Source: Ornithinibacillus massiliensis
GTDB lineage: Bacteria; Bacillota; Bacilli; Bacillales; Amphibacillaceae
Direction: 5' to 3'
Length of the DNA: 64,000 nt
NCBI RefSeq assembly: GCF_018310345.1
Contig: NZ_JAGXBY010000002.1
Location: 372,001-436,000, forward strand
The stretch's first letter is position 1; the number at the start of each line of letters is the position of its first letter. Both the position numbers and the translations under genes were made by a program. Below the pieces are notes generated by a model. That model saw only the letters and a program-made list of their open reading frames with translations, was not told the origin of the DNA and did not search any database. Of the stretch, positions 1-9,142 are shown one piece after another.

Positions 1-2
1 AG

Positions 3-167
3 AGCTTACTAGATTTACAACAAATTCGCCAAAAGCAAACACAATCTCATACAGAGCTATTTGCTTCCTTTTATGAAGAGATTACTGGTGAAGCGATCGA
101 TGAGAAACGAATGGCGTATATCGAAAGTACGATTTCGACTGTAATGGCAAAGGAAAGAGGGGAATAA
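3..167 (+). CDS. sbcD: Exonuclease SbcCD subunit D, C-terminal end (partial)
   Basis: An open frame enters from the left edge and runs about 54 codons to TAA at 165-167, ending in VMAKERGE. The tail contains FYEEITGEAIDE, which resembles the end of Bacillus SbcD. The next gene, sbcC, begins one base after this stop, as in the usual sbcDC operon. SbcD is the Mn-dependent nuclease subunit of the SbcCD complex that opens hairpins and trims blocked DNA ends. The catalytic phosphoesterase domain lies outside the window. The call rests mainly on position and the short tail. Confidence 0.8.
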   Translation, partial: SLLDLQQIRQKQTQSHTELFASFYEEITGEAIDEKRMAYIESTISTVMAKERGE

Positions 168-168
168 A

Positions 169-3100
169 ATGCGTGCAATCAAGCTAAGTGTGACTGCTTT
201 CGGTCCCTATTTAGAAAAGCAAGTTATTGACTTTGAGTTGTTAGGTGATGAATCTATTTTTCTAATAACTGGCCCCACTGGTGCTGGAAAGACAACTGTG
301 TTTGATGCGATTTGTTATGCTTTATATGGGAGAGCAAGTGGCTCTGATCGTGACCAAGACTCGCTACGCAGCCATTTTGCAGCAATAGATGAGCCTACTG
401 AAGTAGTATTCCAATTTGCCCTAAATAACCGCGTGTATGAGATTATACGTAATCCTAAGCAACAAAAGAAAAAAGAACGTGGCGATGGTTACACCGAAGA
501 GCCAGCTAAGGCAATCCTGTATGAGATTGTCAATGGAGAAAAACAATTGCTATCCTCTCGTATTAAGGATGTCAATGAAACAATTGAAGAGAAGCTTGGA
601 TTTGATTATGAGCAATTTCGTAAAATGGTACTAATTCCTCAAGGAGAATTTCGTAAGCTCATCTCAGAAAATAGTAGAGAACGTGAAGCCATTCTTCAGA
701 AGATATTCCGTACCCATTTTTATGAAAAAATGACGGATGAATTAAAAATTCAAGCGAAAGAATTAGAAACTCAAATGAAAAAGCTAGAAGCGGATATGGA
801 ATATGAACTATCTAAAATTGACTGGCAACATGTTGAAATAGAAGAGTCGGATACTAATGAGGTTAAACTAGATAAACTCCGTCTAGAAATTGAAGAAACA
901 GAGAATAGAGCGACTGAGCAAAACGAAGCAATAGGGAAGCAGCGGGAAAAGTTAAAACTTGTAGAGGATAAGCTCAGAAAAGCGAGTATCATTGAAGAGA
1001 AGTTTAAGGAACAACAAGCCCTCTTAGTAGAACAGCATCGGCTTGATCAGCAGAAATCTTCAATGGCAGAACAGAAAGCAAGGCTTCACCTTGCTAGAAC
1101 CGCTCAGCAACTTGTCCCACTTGAAGAACAAGCCGCTTCACGACAGGTAGAGTGGCAAAGACAAGCTAAACGTCTACAGGAGCAAGAAGCCAATCTAGCT
1201 CAGCTAAATAAAGAGTATGAGAGCGTGAAACAGAAATATGAAGTGGCGATAAGTAAGGAATCGGAACGCGAAACATTAAAAGAAGAAATGAAACGTGGCA
1301 AAGAACAGCTGCAGCTTGTGAATACTTATCTTGAATTAACGAAGACAATGGATGAGCTGGAGCAGAAGAAAACCCAAGCCAATGATCAACTAACGCAAAC
1401 GCAAATGAACTTACAAAAATTAGAAGCTAAAATGAAAGAGTTAGAAACACAATTAGCAGAAGAGACGACATTAACTAAAGCGTATTATGAAACAAGAGAT
1501 GCGTTAATAGAACAAGAGGATAGGAAGAAAAAATTAACGGAATATCAAATAGAAAGTCACAAGCTAATTGGTTTAAGGCAACAATATGCAACCGCTAAGC
1601 GAAAATATCAAGAAAAACAAGAGCATATTAAGCATTTAAAGGACAAGTACGATAAGCTACTACTAGCTCAAAATGAGCAATTTGCTGGATGGCTTGCCCA
1701 TGAGTTAGTACCAGGTGAACCTTGTCCGGTTTGTGGGTCTACACATCATCCGAATAAAGCTGTACAAGATACATTCGAACATAACATGGAAGAACTAGAA
1801 GAATTAAAAGCATTAATCCAGAAGCAGGAGCTAGAGTTTGATGCTGTGCAACAGGATTTTGTTAACCATAAAACGAATGGGCAAACACAGCGTTCTTTCG
1901 TTGATAAGCTACAAGCTGAATTAGAAACGATTTTCCCTGGCTTCACGAATGAACAAGTTCAAACTGTGGAAGCCAATGTAACGAATGAGGTAGACAGTAT
2001 CAAACGAAAATTAGAAGGAATAACCACTAAACTAAAGGAAATAAAAAGTATCCAAGACAAAAAAGTCACCTATCAGAATAAAGAAACAGAATTAAAACAA
2101 ACGTTTGATTTAATATCCAAACATGTGCAAGAGCTTAATGATGAATTACTAAAAACCTCTGCAAAAGCGGAAGCATTAGCAAAACAATTACCAACCGAAG
2201 TGGAAGATCCGACAACATTTACTAACCTCGTAATCGAGAAAGAAAAACAGTATGAACAAATGATGGTCGAATGGGAGCAATTAAAGTCTTCTTATGAGAA
2301 AATAAATGAGCTACGACAAAAACAAACGACCGTTTTAGAACAAGTTCAAGGATTTGAACAAGAAACAAACGATAGCTATCAACTGCAAAAGCAGAAGTTT
2401 CTTACTGCAATTGCCGAAAATGGATTCGCGAATATAGAAGAATACCATAAAGTAAAATTATCACTTGAACAACAAAAACAACTAGAGACAGAAATAGAGA
2501 CATACGAAGCAACAGTAAAGAGAATTCAATTTCGATTAGAGGAACTAAACGAACAGCTAGAAAAGGTAGAAAGAGTAAATTTAGAAGCGTTGGAAGCAGA
2601 GGCTAATCTATGTAAGGAAGAGCTACAACAAATGCAGGAAAGATTATTAACCATTCAATCAAAACAAAAGCATGATGAGGAAAGTAGACAACGACTAAAG
2701 ACTATTATGCAAAATAATAAGGAGTTAGAAACCGATTATTATATAGTCGGATCATTAGCAGATTTATCGAGTGGAAATAATGCCTTACGTTTATCTTTTG
2801 AACGGTACGTATTAGCTTCTTTCTTAGATGAAATTTTACTACAAGCAAATGTGCGATTGGATCGTATGACAGATCATCGCTATCAACTAGTCCGAAGTGG
2901 GGAAGTGGCGAAGCGAGGTGCACAGAGTGGGCTCGACTTAGAAGTCATGGATCATCATACTGGGATTACACGATCAGTCAAAACCTTATCAGGTGGGGAA
3001 GGATTTAAAGCGGCACTAAGCTTAGCACTAGGATTAGCAGATGTCGTCCAAGCCCATGCTGGTGGTGTTCAACTTGATACATTATTTATCGATGAAGGAT

Positions 3101-3282
3101 TTGGCACGTTAGATGAGATTTCCCTACAACAAGCAATTGACTGCTTAAAGGATCTCCAAGAAAGCAATCGATTACTCGGAATTATTTCTCATGTACCAGC
3201 TCTAAAGAGTGAAATTCATACGAAACTAGTTATCGAGCCTTCTCATAGAGGGTCTAAATTAGCTTTCCGTTTTGGAAATTAA
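169..3282 (+). CDS. sbcC: Exonuclease SbcCD subunit C (SMC/Rad50-like ATPase)
   Basis: SbcC is the ATPase and coiled-coil partner of SbcD; the complex processes DNA double-strand breaks and cleaves hairpins. The 1037-residue product has the family layout: a Walker A motif GPTGAGKTT at about residues 35-43, long Glu/Lys/Gln-rich coiled coils from about 170 to 900, and a central zinc-hook CPVCGSTHH near residue 519 for dimerisation. These are followed by the ABC signature LSGGE near 940 and Walker B LFIDEGFG near 972. Length matches Bacillus SbcC. ATG follows the sbcD stop by one base with GGAAAGAGGGG upstream, so the two are translationally coupled. Confidence 0.97.
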   Translation: MRAIKLSVTAFGPYLEKQVIDFELLGDESIFLITGPTGAGKTTVFDAICYALYGRASGSDRDQDSLRSHFAAIDEPTEVVFQFALNNRVYEIIRNPKQQKKKERGDGYTEEPAKAILYEIVNGEKQLLSSRIKDVNETIEEKLGFDYEQFRKMVLIPQGEFRKLISENSREREAILQKIFRTHFYEKMTDELKIQAKELETQMKKLEADMEYELSKIDWQHVEIEESDTNEVKLDKLRLEIEETENRATEQNEAIGKQREKLKLVEDKLRKASIIEEKFKEQQALLVEQHRLDQQKSSMAEQKARLHLARTAQQLVPLEEQAASRQVEWQRQAKRLQEQEANLAQLNKEYESVKQKYEVAISKESERETLKEEMKRGKEQLQLVNTYLELTKTMDELEQKKTQANDQLTQTQMNLQKLEAKMKELETQLAEETTLTKAYYETRDALIEQEDRKKKLTEYQIESHKLIGLRQQYATAKRKYQEKQEHIKHLKDKYDKLLLAQNEQFAGWLAHELVPGEPCPVCGSTHHPNKAVQDTFEHNMEELEELKALIQKQELEFDAVQQDFVNHKTNGQTQRSFVDKLQAELETIFPGFTNEQVQTVEANVTNEVDSIKRKLEGITTKLKEIKSIQDKKVTYQNKETELKQTFDLISKHVQELNDELLKTSAKAEALAKQLPTEVEDPTTFTNLVIEKEKQYEQMMVEWEQLKSSYEKINELRQKQTTVLEQVQGFEQETNDSYQLQKQKFLTAIAENGFANIEEYHKVKLSLEQQKQLETEIETYEATVKRIQFRLEELNEQLEKVERVNLEALEAEANLCKEELQQMQERLLTIQSKQKHDEESRQRLKTIMQNNKELETDYYIVGSLADLSSGNNALRLSFERYVLASFLDEILLQANVRLDRMTDHRYQLVRSGEVAKRGAQSGLDLEVMDHHTGITRSVKTLSGGEGFKAALSLALGLADVVQAHAGGVQLDTLFIDEGFGTLDEISLQQAIDCLKDLQESNRLLGIISHVPALKSEIHTKLVIEPSHRGSKLAFRFGN

Positions 3283-3350
3283 CCGGATCCTATTCAAAAA
3301 ATGCGCTCTTTCGTCAAGAATCGCTCTATATCGCATGATACATGTAGTTT

Positions 3351-3386
3351 CCTGCGGTTCCCCGGGAAATACAGGCTCTTTTTTTA
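3351..3386 (+). terminator. Probable terminator after sbcDC
   Basis: CCTG-cgg-TTCC pairs with GGAA-ata-CAGG, followed by CTC and a run of seven T. It lies about 70 bp after the sbcC stop and ends the sbcDC operon. Confidence 0.6.
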
Positions 3387-3469
3387 TTATTCATATTGTT
3401 TGCCTACACGCTTTACGATTCAGTACGTACAATGAACTAGATACAACTATTGAAATGAGGGATGGCAAT

Positions 3470-3940
3470 ATGGTATTCCCACCGCAGAGACAATCAAGAG
3501 GCAATTTCCCTAGAAACGATTTTCCATTTCCGAACTCTGGTTATCGTCAAATGCCACCAAGAAATAACCCGTTAGCAGGCTTAGTTCAGCAATTTTTAGG
3601 TAGGAGTGGGCCAAATGTTGGGCAAACACAGAACGTTGGCCAAATGGCTTCTAGGGGCGTAGAGGGTTTATCGAAGACATTAAATGGTGTGCAGCAAGTA
3701 TTACGTGTAGTAGATACTGCTACACCATTAGTAAAACAATATGGACCACTTGTTCGAAATTTGCCTGCTATGTATCGGATGATGAAAGCATTTAACTCGA
3801 TGGAAAGTTCGGATGCAGCAGAAGAAAGTAATGAGCTTGAAAGTCTAGAACAGGAGTCTATTACTACTAATACCATTGACGAGGAGTCTCCTGTAAGACG
3901 ATCGAGAGAAGGGCAATCCACACCAAAATTATTTATCTAA
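3470..3940 (+). CDS. YqfQ-like (VrrA-type) protein
   Basis: The product is 156 residues from ATG 3470, chosen because GAGGGATGG sits just upstream; a longer frame from 3272 overlaps sbcC and the terminator. The N-terminus is Pro/Arg/Asn-rich (residues about 1-40: PPQRQSRGNF, MPPRNNPLAG). A central helix carries GLSKTLNGVQQVLRVVD and a PLVKQYGPLVRNLPAMYRMMKAF segment typical of the Bacillus YqfQ/VrrA family. The C-terminus is acidic. Members are associated with the Bacillus cell surface or spore, but the biochemical role is unknown. It forms a single-gene unit between the sbcC terminator and msrAB. Confidence 0.72.
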   Translation: MVFPPQRQSRGNFPRNDFPFPNSGYRQMPPRNNPLAGLVQQFLGRSGPNVGQTQNVGQMASRGVEGLSKTLNGVQQVLRVVDTATPLVKQYGPLVRNLPAMYRMMKAFNSMESSDAAEESNELESLEQESITTNTIDEESPVRRSREGQSTPKLFI

Positions 3941-4015
3941 TAAGGCAGTAAACTTGATTTTTCGATGAAAAAAGGAAAAAATGAATTATAGTAGCAGTTT
4001 ATGGAGGTAGTAAAT

Positions 4016-4969
4016 ATGACAGTTCAATTTGAAAAAGCCACTTTTGCAGGTGGATGCTTTTGGTGTATGGTAGAACCTTTTGACACTCGTCCTGGAATTA
4101 AACGGGTTGTTTCAGGATATACGGGAGGACATGTTGAATATCCAACCTATGAACAAGTTTGTTCCAATACTACTGGACATGTAGAAGCGGTACAAATTAC
4201 CTTTGATCCAGAAATAATGCCATATGAACAATTACTCCAGACTTTTTGGCAACAAATTGATCCAACCGATCCTGGAGGCCAATTTAATGATCGAGGAGAA
4301 TCTTATCAGACTGCGATTTTCTATCACAATGATGAACAAAAAAAAATGGCGGAGAAATCGAAGCAAGCATTAGCTGAAAGCGGTAAGTTCTCCAAACCTA
4401 TCGTTACGAAGATTCTTCCTGCCAAGCCTTTTTATGAAGCAGAAGAAAGTCACCAAGATTACTATAAGAAGCAGTCCTTCCATTACCGGCTGTATAAAAA
4501 AGGCTCTGGCAGAGAGGATTTTCTAAAGAATACGTGGAAAATAGATAAATCTAACCTAAAGGAAAAGCTTACGCCACTTCAATATCACGTCACACAAGAA
4601 AAAGGGACTGAGCGTCCGTTTGAAAATGAGTATTGGGATAATCAAGAAGAGGGAATATATGTAGATATTATTTCCGGTAAACCGTTATTTTCTTCAAGAG
4701 ACCAATATGATGCCGGATGTGGTTGGCCAAGCTTTACGAAGCCAATCGATAGCTATGAAATCGTAGAGGAACTCGATACGTCACATGGAATGATTCGAAC
4801 TGAAATTCGCAGTAAAACTGCTGATTCTCATTTGGGACATGTATTTGAAGATGGGCCTACCGAACATGGAGGATTGCGTTATTGTATGAACTCTGCTGCA
4901 ATGCGCTTCGTTCCGAAAGAGAAGATGGAAGAAGAAGGATATGGACATTTATTGAAATTATTTAATTAG
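4016..4969 (+). CDS. msrAB: Bifunctional peptide methionine sulfoxide reductase MsrA/MsrB
   Basis: This enzyme repairs oxidised methionine, reducing both S- and R-sulfoxides. The 317-residue product is a fusion. Residues about 1-165 are MsrA with the catalytic motif [11 protein letters not shown] near residue 11. Residues about 175-315 are MsrB with CGWPSF and the C-terminal catalytic RYCMNSAA. The MsrB zinc-binding CxxC pairs are not evident. Start ATG 4016 has GGAGG at the right distance; the upstream ATG at 4001 overlaps that ribosome site. It is monocistronic, with a 77-bp leader after the yqfQ-like gene. Confidence 0.95.
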   Translation: MTVQFEKATFAGGCFWCMVEPFDTRPGIKRVVSGYTGGHVEYPTYEQVCSNTTGHVEAVQITFDPEIMPYEQLLQTFWQQIDPTDPGGQFNDRGESYQTAIFYHNDEQKKMAEKSKQALAESGKFSKPIVTKILPAKPFYEAEESHQDYYKKQSFHYRLYKKGSGREDFLKNTWKIDKSNLKEKLTPLQYHVTQEKGTERPFENEYWDNQEEGIYVDIISGKPLFSSRDQYDAGCGWPSFTKPIDSYEIVEELDTSHGMIRTEIRSKTADSHLGHVFEDGPTEHGGLRYCMNSAAMRFVPKEKMEEEGYGHLLKLFN

Positions 4970-5022
4970 AAAACTGAGTTTACCATAATTGCATTATGTT
5001 AACTGAAGGAGGAAAATGACTT

Positions 5023-5226
5023 ATGATGCATCTAAAATGGGAGAATAACCCAACAATCAAACAAATAGAATGTGTACATGCTAACGCAAAGAAATTCATT
5101 GTAGATAATAAGTTAACACCTGGAAAAGTATACGATGTCAAAAACGAGACAGAAGAGTTCTATTTCATTTTTGATGATAGTAATCGTATTGCAGGATTTC
5201 GTAAAGATTACTTTAAAGAAATTTAA
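5023..5226 (+). CDS. Small conserved protein (DUF6501-like)
   Basis: A 67-residue protein beginning MMHLKWENNPTIKQIECVH and containing LTPGKVYDVKNETEEF. This pattern matches a small conserved Bacillaceae family that I recall as DUF6501; the function is unknown. AAGGAGG precedes the start by ten bases, and the second ATG (5026) is an equally good start. There is no signal peptide or membrane segment. It lies between msrAB and an FMN reductase on the same strand and may be co-transcribed with the stress genes around it. Confidence 0.75.
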   Translation: MMHLKWENNPTIKQIECVHANAKKFIVDNKLTPGKVYDVKNETEEFYFIFDDSNRIAGFRKDYFKEI

Positions 5227-5320
5227 TAGAGTCTGTACGATAATGGCAGAATTGCTGCCATTCCTACATAAGTAGTTTAATACAATCAGGAATGGAATCA
5301 CAACTAATGGAGGTAATAAA

Positions 5321-5866
5321 ATGAACGTTGTTACGTTAGTAGGAAGTATTCGAAAAGAGTCATTGAACATGAAAATTGCGAAATTCATGCAGGATCGTTA
5401 CAAAGATAAATTTGATATGCAGATTTTAAATATTGATATACTACCATTTTATAATCAGGATGACGAAAATAATCCCCCACAAGTAGTGAAGGACTTTAAA
5501 AGAGAGATAGCGAATGCTGATGCTGTAATCATTGTAACGCCTGAGTATAATTGGTCGATTCCAGGGGTATTAAAGAATGCTCTAGATTGGGCTTCACGTG
5601 TGGAAAAAGTATTAGTAAATAAACCTGTATTTCCTCTAGGGGCTTCACAAGGAGTACTTGGAACAATTCGGGCACAACTTCATTTACGAGATATTTTATC
5701 CTCTACAGGTATTCAAGCAAGAATACTTCCACCAGGAGGAAATGAAGTGTTAATCAATTTAGCAGGACAAAAAGTAGATGTAGAGACGGATATGTTAACT
5801 GATCAGACAACTATCGAATTTTTGGATAGCAAAATTGATACGTTTATTGAATTTATTAATTCTTAA
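5321..5866 (+). CDS. NADPH-dependent FMN reductase family protein
   Basis: A 181-residue flavodoxin-fold oxidoreductase. The N-terminal VTLVGSIRKESLNMKIA contains the GSxRxxS phosphate-binding loop for FMN. The central TPEYNWSIPGVLKNALDW motif is diagnostic of the NADPH-FMN reductase, azoreductase and chromate reductase group. LGASQGVLGTIRAQLHLRDIL follows, as in the family. These enzymes reduce FMN, quinones, azo dyes or chromate in the cytosol; the true substrate cannot be read. TGGAGG lies upstream of ATG and a strong terminator follows the stop. Confidence 0.9.
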   Translation: MNVVTLVGSIRKESLNMKIAKFMQDRYKDKFDMQILNIDILPFYNQDDENNPPQVVKDFKREIANADAVIIVTPEYNWSIPGVLKNALDWASRVEKVLVNKPVFPLGASQGVLGTIRAQLHLRDILSSTGIQARILPPGGNEVLINLAGQKVDVETDMLTDQTTIEFLDSKIDTFIEFINS

Positions 5867-5880
5867 TTCATAAAGGGGAA

Positions 5881-5911
5881 GAAGCTTACTCTTGCAGTAA
5901 GCTTCTTTTTT
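5881..5911 (+). terminator. Rho-independent terminator after FMN reductase gene
   Basis: A perfect 10-bp stem GAAGCTTACT/AGTAAGCTTC with loop CTTGC is followed by six T. Confidence 0.93.
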
Positions 5912-6126
5912 ATTATAAATACAACTGATAAATCTAGCCATATTGTAAGACTAATCAGAAGTTGAGTGAATGTGACATTTGGATCTGCTTGCGTATTTAA
6001 AGGAAGTAGGACATGAAAGATATAATAGTCCGTCCTGTACATCTATCTCCTTATTACCTCTCCCTAAAGAAATCGTATGAAAAAAATGAAAAAGGTGATT
6101 CTATTAGTAATTGCTTGAACAAAAAA

Positions 6127-6155
6127 TTGAACTTCTGTAGTATAATTACTATAAT
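6127..6155 (+). promoter_or_regulatory. Sigma-A-type promoter of the ferredoxin gene
   Basis: TTGAAC (6127-6132), a 17-bp spacer and a perfect TATAAT (6150-6155) lie 45 bp before the ferredoxin start. A possible short ORF in 6013-6228 overlaps this promoter and is not called. Confidence 0.75.
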
Positions 6156-6199
6156 ATGGCATTTATTGAGGTTTATATTTTGTAAAAGGAGGTTCTTAC

Positions 6200-6439
6200 A
6201 TGGCATTTGTTATTACGTCGCCTTGTAAAACAGAAAAAGCAGGGGAATGTGTTGAAGTTTGTCCTGTTGATTGTATAGAAGAAGGCAAAGATATGTTTTT
6301 TATTGATCCAGATATTTGTATTGATTGTGGAGCTTGTGAAGCAGTTTGTCCAGTAGAAGCTATCTATATGGAAGATGAAGTTCCAGAAGAGGAAAGTGAA
6401 TATATCCTATTAAATCGTAAATTTTTTGAAGATCGTTAA
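6200..6439 (+). CDS. 4Fe-4S ferredoxin (7Fe type)
   Basis: A 79-residue electron carrier. Two cysteine clusters are visible: CKTEKAGECVEVCPVDC near residues 9-25 and CIDCGACEAVCP near residues 40-51. This is the pattern of dicluster or seven-iron bacterial ferredoxins. The acidic C-terminus (EDEVPEEESEYILLN) is typical. AAAGGAGG stands nine bases before ATG. It acts in the cytosol as an electron donor for redox enzymes; partners are not encoded beside it. It has its own promoter and a shared terminator with the convergent acylphosphatase gene. Confidence 0.94.
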   Translation: MAFVITSPCKTEKAGECVEVCPVDCIEEGKDMFFIDPDICIDCGACEAVCPVEAIYMEDEVPEEESEYILLNRKFFEDR

Positions 6440-6444
6440 TTGTA

Positions 6445-6473
6445 AAACCGCTATCCGTTTGGAATAGCGGTTT
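6445..6473. terminator. Bidirectional terminator between ferredoxin and acylphosphatase
   Basis: A perfect 10-bp stem AAACCGCTAT/ATAGCGGTTT with a nine-base loop lies between two convergent genes. It is T-rich on the ferredoxin side and overlaps the acylphosphatase stop region only slightly. Confidence 0.8.
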
Positions 6474-6474
6474 C

Positions 6475-6744
6475 TTATTTTATATCAAATGCTTTATAGT
6501 GTTGATGCGTTTCAGTTACAGTTACTTGTACATCATCAATTCGTATCAATGGATGAAAGCCTTCTTTTAATTGTTTTATATAAGCTGTGGTATGTGCTTT
6601 TGTACCTTCGATTTCCAATTCGACTCTACCATCTTCTAGATTTCTCACCCATCCCTTTAAATCATAGTCAATAGCCTTCTGTTTTGCTGCAAACCGAAAT
6701 CCAACACCTTGAACGCGTCCACTAACGATAATATGAACATTCAT
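6475..6744 (-). CDS. acyP: Acylphosphatase
   Basis: An 89-residue enzyme that hydrolyses acyl phosphates. The signature [12 protein letters not shown] near residues 7-18 holds the phosphate-binding arginine, and [12 protein letters not shown] carries the catalytic asparagine. Length is typical. The start at 6744 (MNVHII) is set by AGGAGG a few bases upstream; the longer frame from 6786 lacks a ribosome site. It is a single-gene unit, divergent from the yhfW-like gene and convergent with ferredoxin. Confidence 0.93.
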   Translation of the reverse strand: MNVHIIVSGRVQGVGFRFAAKQKAIDYDLKGWVRNLEDGRVELEIEGTKAHTTAYIKQLKEGFHPLIRIDDVQVTVTETHQHYKAFDIK

Positions 6745-6870
6745 CTTAATCCTCCTTGATTTAACAAGAATACCATATAAATCCATCGATTATTGGGGAT
6801 ACTGATTATAGATATTTTCATTATGACATATCAAACTAAATCATGCATGGTAAGAAGGAGTGGTTTATAC

Positions 6871-8397
6871 ATGGCGCAATCAAAAGAATTACCTCAGTTT
6901 CCAGAGCCATTTTGGCGGGAAATAGATATACCAAATTATCCGAAATTAGAAGAAGGTATGAAAGTCGATGTTGGAATTGTAGGGGGAGGCATTGTTGGTA
7001 TAACGACAGCTTATTTACTTGCTAAGCAAAATGTAACGGTAGCTCTACTTGATGCAGGTAGAATTTTAAATGGAACTACCGGGCATACTACTGCAAAAAT
7101 CACAGCCCAACATGGCCTCATTTATGATGAGTTTATCCAACATTTTGGGGAAGAAAAGGCGAAATTATATTATGAAGCACAAATGGAAGCGAAAGAATTT
7201 GTAGAAGCTACAGCGAAGGAATTGGACATTAATTGTGACTTGGAAGAACAGGATGCGATTATTTATACAAATTCGGATGACTATGTTAATCAGCTAGAAA
7301 CGGAGAAAAAAGCGTATGATACATTAGGGATTGATAGTGAATTAACGGATTCGATACCGCTAAAGGTGCAGCATAAATTAGCATTGATAATGAAAAATCA
7401 AGCGCAATTCCACCCATTGAAATTCTTAAGTGTACTGGCTAAAGAAGCGGTAAAACATGGTGCACAAATTTTTGAGAATACTACTGCAGTTGATGTAGAG
7501 TATAATAAGCATCCCGCAATCATTACGAGAGAGGGACATCGAGTTATTTGTGGGAATATATTTGTCGCTTCCCATTTTCCATTTTATGATGGGCAAGGTT
7601 TCTACCCTGCTAGAATGTATGCAGAGAGAGCATATGTTTTAGCAATTAAATCGAAGAAGAACTATCCTGGTGGAATGTATATTACAGCTGAGGAGCCTAC
7701 TCGTTCTCTACGATCTATTACGATAAATGGTGAGGAAGCTTGGCTTGTTATAGGGGATAATCATAAAACAGGTCAAGGTAAGTCCACAATCGAACATTAC
7801 AAAGCATTACAGGATTTTGCAGAAGCCCATATCGGTGTGGAAGAAATTTTATATCGCTGGTCCGCACAAGATTTAACAACACTAGATAAACTTCCATATA
7901 TAGGTAGAATTTCGGAGGAAGAAGATAAGATTTTCGTTGCTACAGGATTTCGGAAATGGGGAATGTCAAATGGTATTCTGGCCGCTAAAATTATCTCGGA
8001 CAAGATTTTAGGTCATGAAAATCCATATACTGAATTATTCTCACCTTCTCGATTCCAAACAGACCCTTCCTTACGTAAGTTTGCGCGAATTAATGCCGAT
8101 GTAGCCAAGCATTTAATTAAAGGAAAGTTAGAGTTTACGGATAATAGTATTAAATCACTTTCCAAGGATGACGCCACCGTTACACGAATCAATGGAAAAA
8201 GGGCAGGTGTCTATAAGGATCCAGAAGATAAATACCATTGTGTGGATACGACATGTACCCATATGGGGTGTGAAGTAGAGTGGAATTCTGGAGAAAGAAC
8301 CTGGGATTGTCCATGTCATGGTTCTAGATTTTCTTACACTGGTGAGGTAGTAGAGGGACCAGCGAAGCGGCCATTAGAACGAATTGATTTGGAGTAG
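6871..8397 (+). CDS. yhfW: FAD-dependent oxidoreductase with C-terminal Rieske [2Fe-2S] domain (YhfW-like)
   Basis: The 508-residue product joins two domains. Residues about 25-400 are a DAO-type flavoprotein with the dinucleotide motif VGIVGGGIVGITTAYLLA and a C-terminal FVATGFRKWGMSNG segment typical of this fold. Residues about 430-508 are a Rieske domain with CTHMGC and CPCHGS binding the [2Fe-2S] cluster. Length and domain order match Bacillus YhfW; the substrate is unknown. Start ATG 6871 follows AAGAAGGAG at good spacing; upstream in-frame starts lack one. It is monocistronic and ends at a strong bidirectional terminator. Confidence 0.9.
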   Translation: MAQSKELPQFPEPFWREIDIPNYPKLEEGMKVDVGIVGGGIVGITTAYLLAKQNVTVALLDAGRILNGTTGHTTAKITAQHGLIYDEFIQHFGEEKAKLYYEAQMEAKEFVEATAKELDINCDLEEQDAIIYTNSDDYVNQLETEKKAYDTLGIDSELTDSIPLKVQHKLALIMKNQAQFHPLKFLSVLAKEAVKHGAQIFENTTAVDVEYNKHPAIITREGHRVICGNIFVASHFPFYDGQGFYPARMYAERAYVLAIKSKKNYPGGMYITAEEPTRSLRSITINGEEAWLVIGDNHKTGQGKSTIEHYKALQDFAEAHIGVEEILYRWSAQDLTTLDKLPYIGRISEEEDKIFVATGFRKWGMSNGILAAKIISDKILGHENPYTELFSPSRFQTDPSLRKFARINADVAKHLIKGKLEFTDNSIKSLSKDDATVTRINGKRAGVYKDPEDKYHCVDTTCTHMGCEVEWNSGERTWDCPCHGSRFSYTGEVVEGPAKRPLERIDLE

Positions 8398-8420
8398 GAT
8401 AAAGATAGTTGCTCGAACAA

Positions 8421-8466
8421 AAATAAGCCGTACAGCTTCTAGTTCGCTGTATGGCTTATTTTTATT
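8421..8466. terminator. Bidirectional terminator between yhfW-like gene and modB
   Basis: A 16-bp stem, AAATAAGCCGTACAGC with GCTGTATGGCTTATTT, has a nine-base loop and one G-T pair. It is flanked by T runs on both sides of two convergent genes. Confidence 0.88.
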
Positions 8467-9142
8467 CTTCTCTAACTCGCACAAATAGCAACATGATAAA
8501 TGATAGTAAAACTATCGAAAAAACCCATAGCCATGCCAAGGTAAGGTTACCAGACTCCATTGCAACATAGATTGCGGTAGGTATAGTTTGGGTTACACCG
8601 GGTATATTCCCCGCGAACATTAAGGTAGCGCCGAATTCACCTAATGCACGTGCGAAACTTAATATGCATCCAGTGATGAGCACCTTTGATGCCAGAGGAA
8701 TCGAAACAAATAATAATAGCTTGCATTCACTTGCACCATCCAACCTAGCCGCAGCTTCAATATCTTTATCCACACCTTGGAAGGCTGATTTTGCTGATTG
8801 ATACATGAGTGGAAAGGCAACGATTGAAGCTGCAACAACAGCAGCGTACCAAGTAAACATAATAGGTTGATGAAATAACCATTCCATTATTTTACCAATA
8901 AAACTATTTCTTCCAAATACGACAATAAGAAAAAATCCAACAACAGTAGGAGGGAGGACGATTGGTAACATCATGATAGTTTCGATTATTGCTTTTCCTT
9001 TAAAAGATATTCTAGCGAAAAGTCGTCCGATTAACGTACCGATTAGAATAACCAGAATACCAGAGATTGTAGCAACTTTTAGAGACAACCATATCGGATT
9101 TAGAAATTCTTCTGATACTAAACTAGTGAGTAATGAATCCAT
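8462..9142 (-). CDS. modB: Molybdate ABC transporter permease ModB
   Basis: A 226-residue inner-membrane permease with about five to six hydrophobic segments. The family coupling motif appears as ARALGEFGATLMFAGNIPG near residue 165, and LPIVLPPTVVGFFLI is typical of ModB/CysT permeases. It imports molybdate together with ModA. The start overlaps the end of modA by 20 bp, so the two are co-translated. No ModC ATPase gene follows; the operon ends at the terminator shared with the yhfW-like gene. A B. subtilis modAB-like pair (yvgL-yvgM) also lacks an adjacent modC. Confidence 0.92.
   Translation of the reverse strand: MDSLLTSLVSEEFLNPIWLSLKVATISGILVILIGTLIGRLFARISFKGKAIIETIMMLPIVLPPTVVGFFLIVVFGRNSFIGKIMEWLFHQPIMFTWYAAVVAASIVAFPLMYQSAKSAFQGVDKDIEAAARLDGASECKLLLFVSIPLASKVLITGCILSFARALGEFGATLMFAGNIPGVTQTIPTAIYVAMESGNLTLAWLWVFSIVLLSFIMLLFVRVREE

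Noticed and set aside
3272-3470. Longer N-terminus of the YqfQ-like gene from 3272
   Set aside because: It would overlap sbcC and run through its terminator. The good ribosome site is at ATG 3470.
6013-6228. 71-codon plus-strand ORF before the ferredoxin gene
   Set aside because: It overlaps a clear sigma-A promoter and the ferredoxin start, and has atypical composition and no ribosome site.
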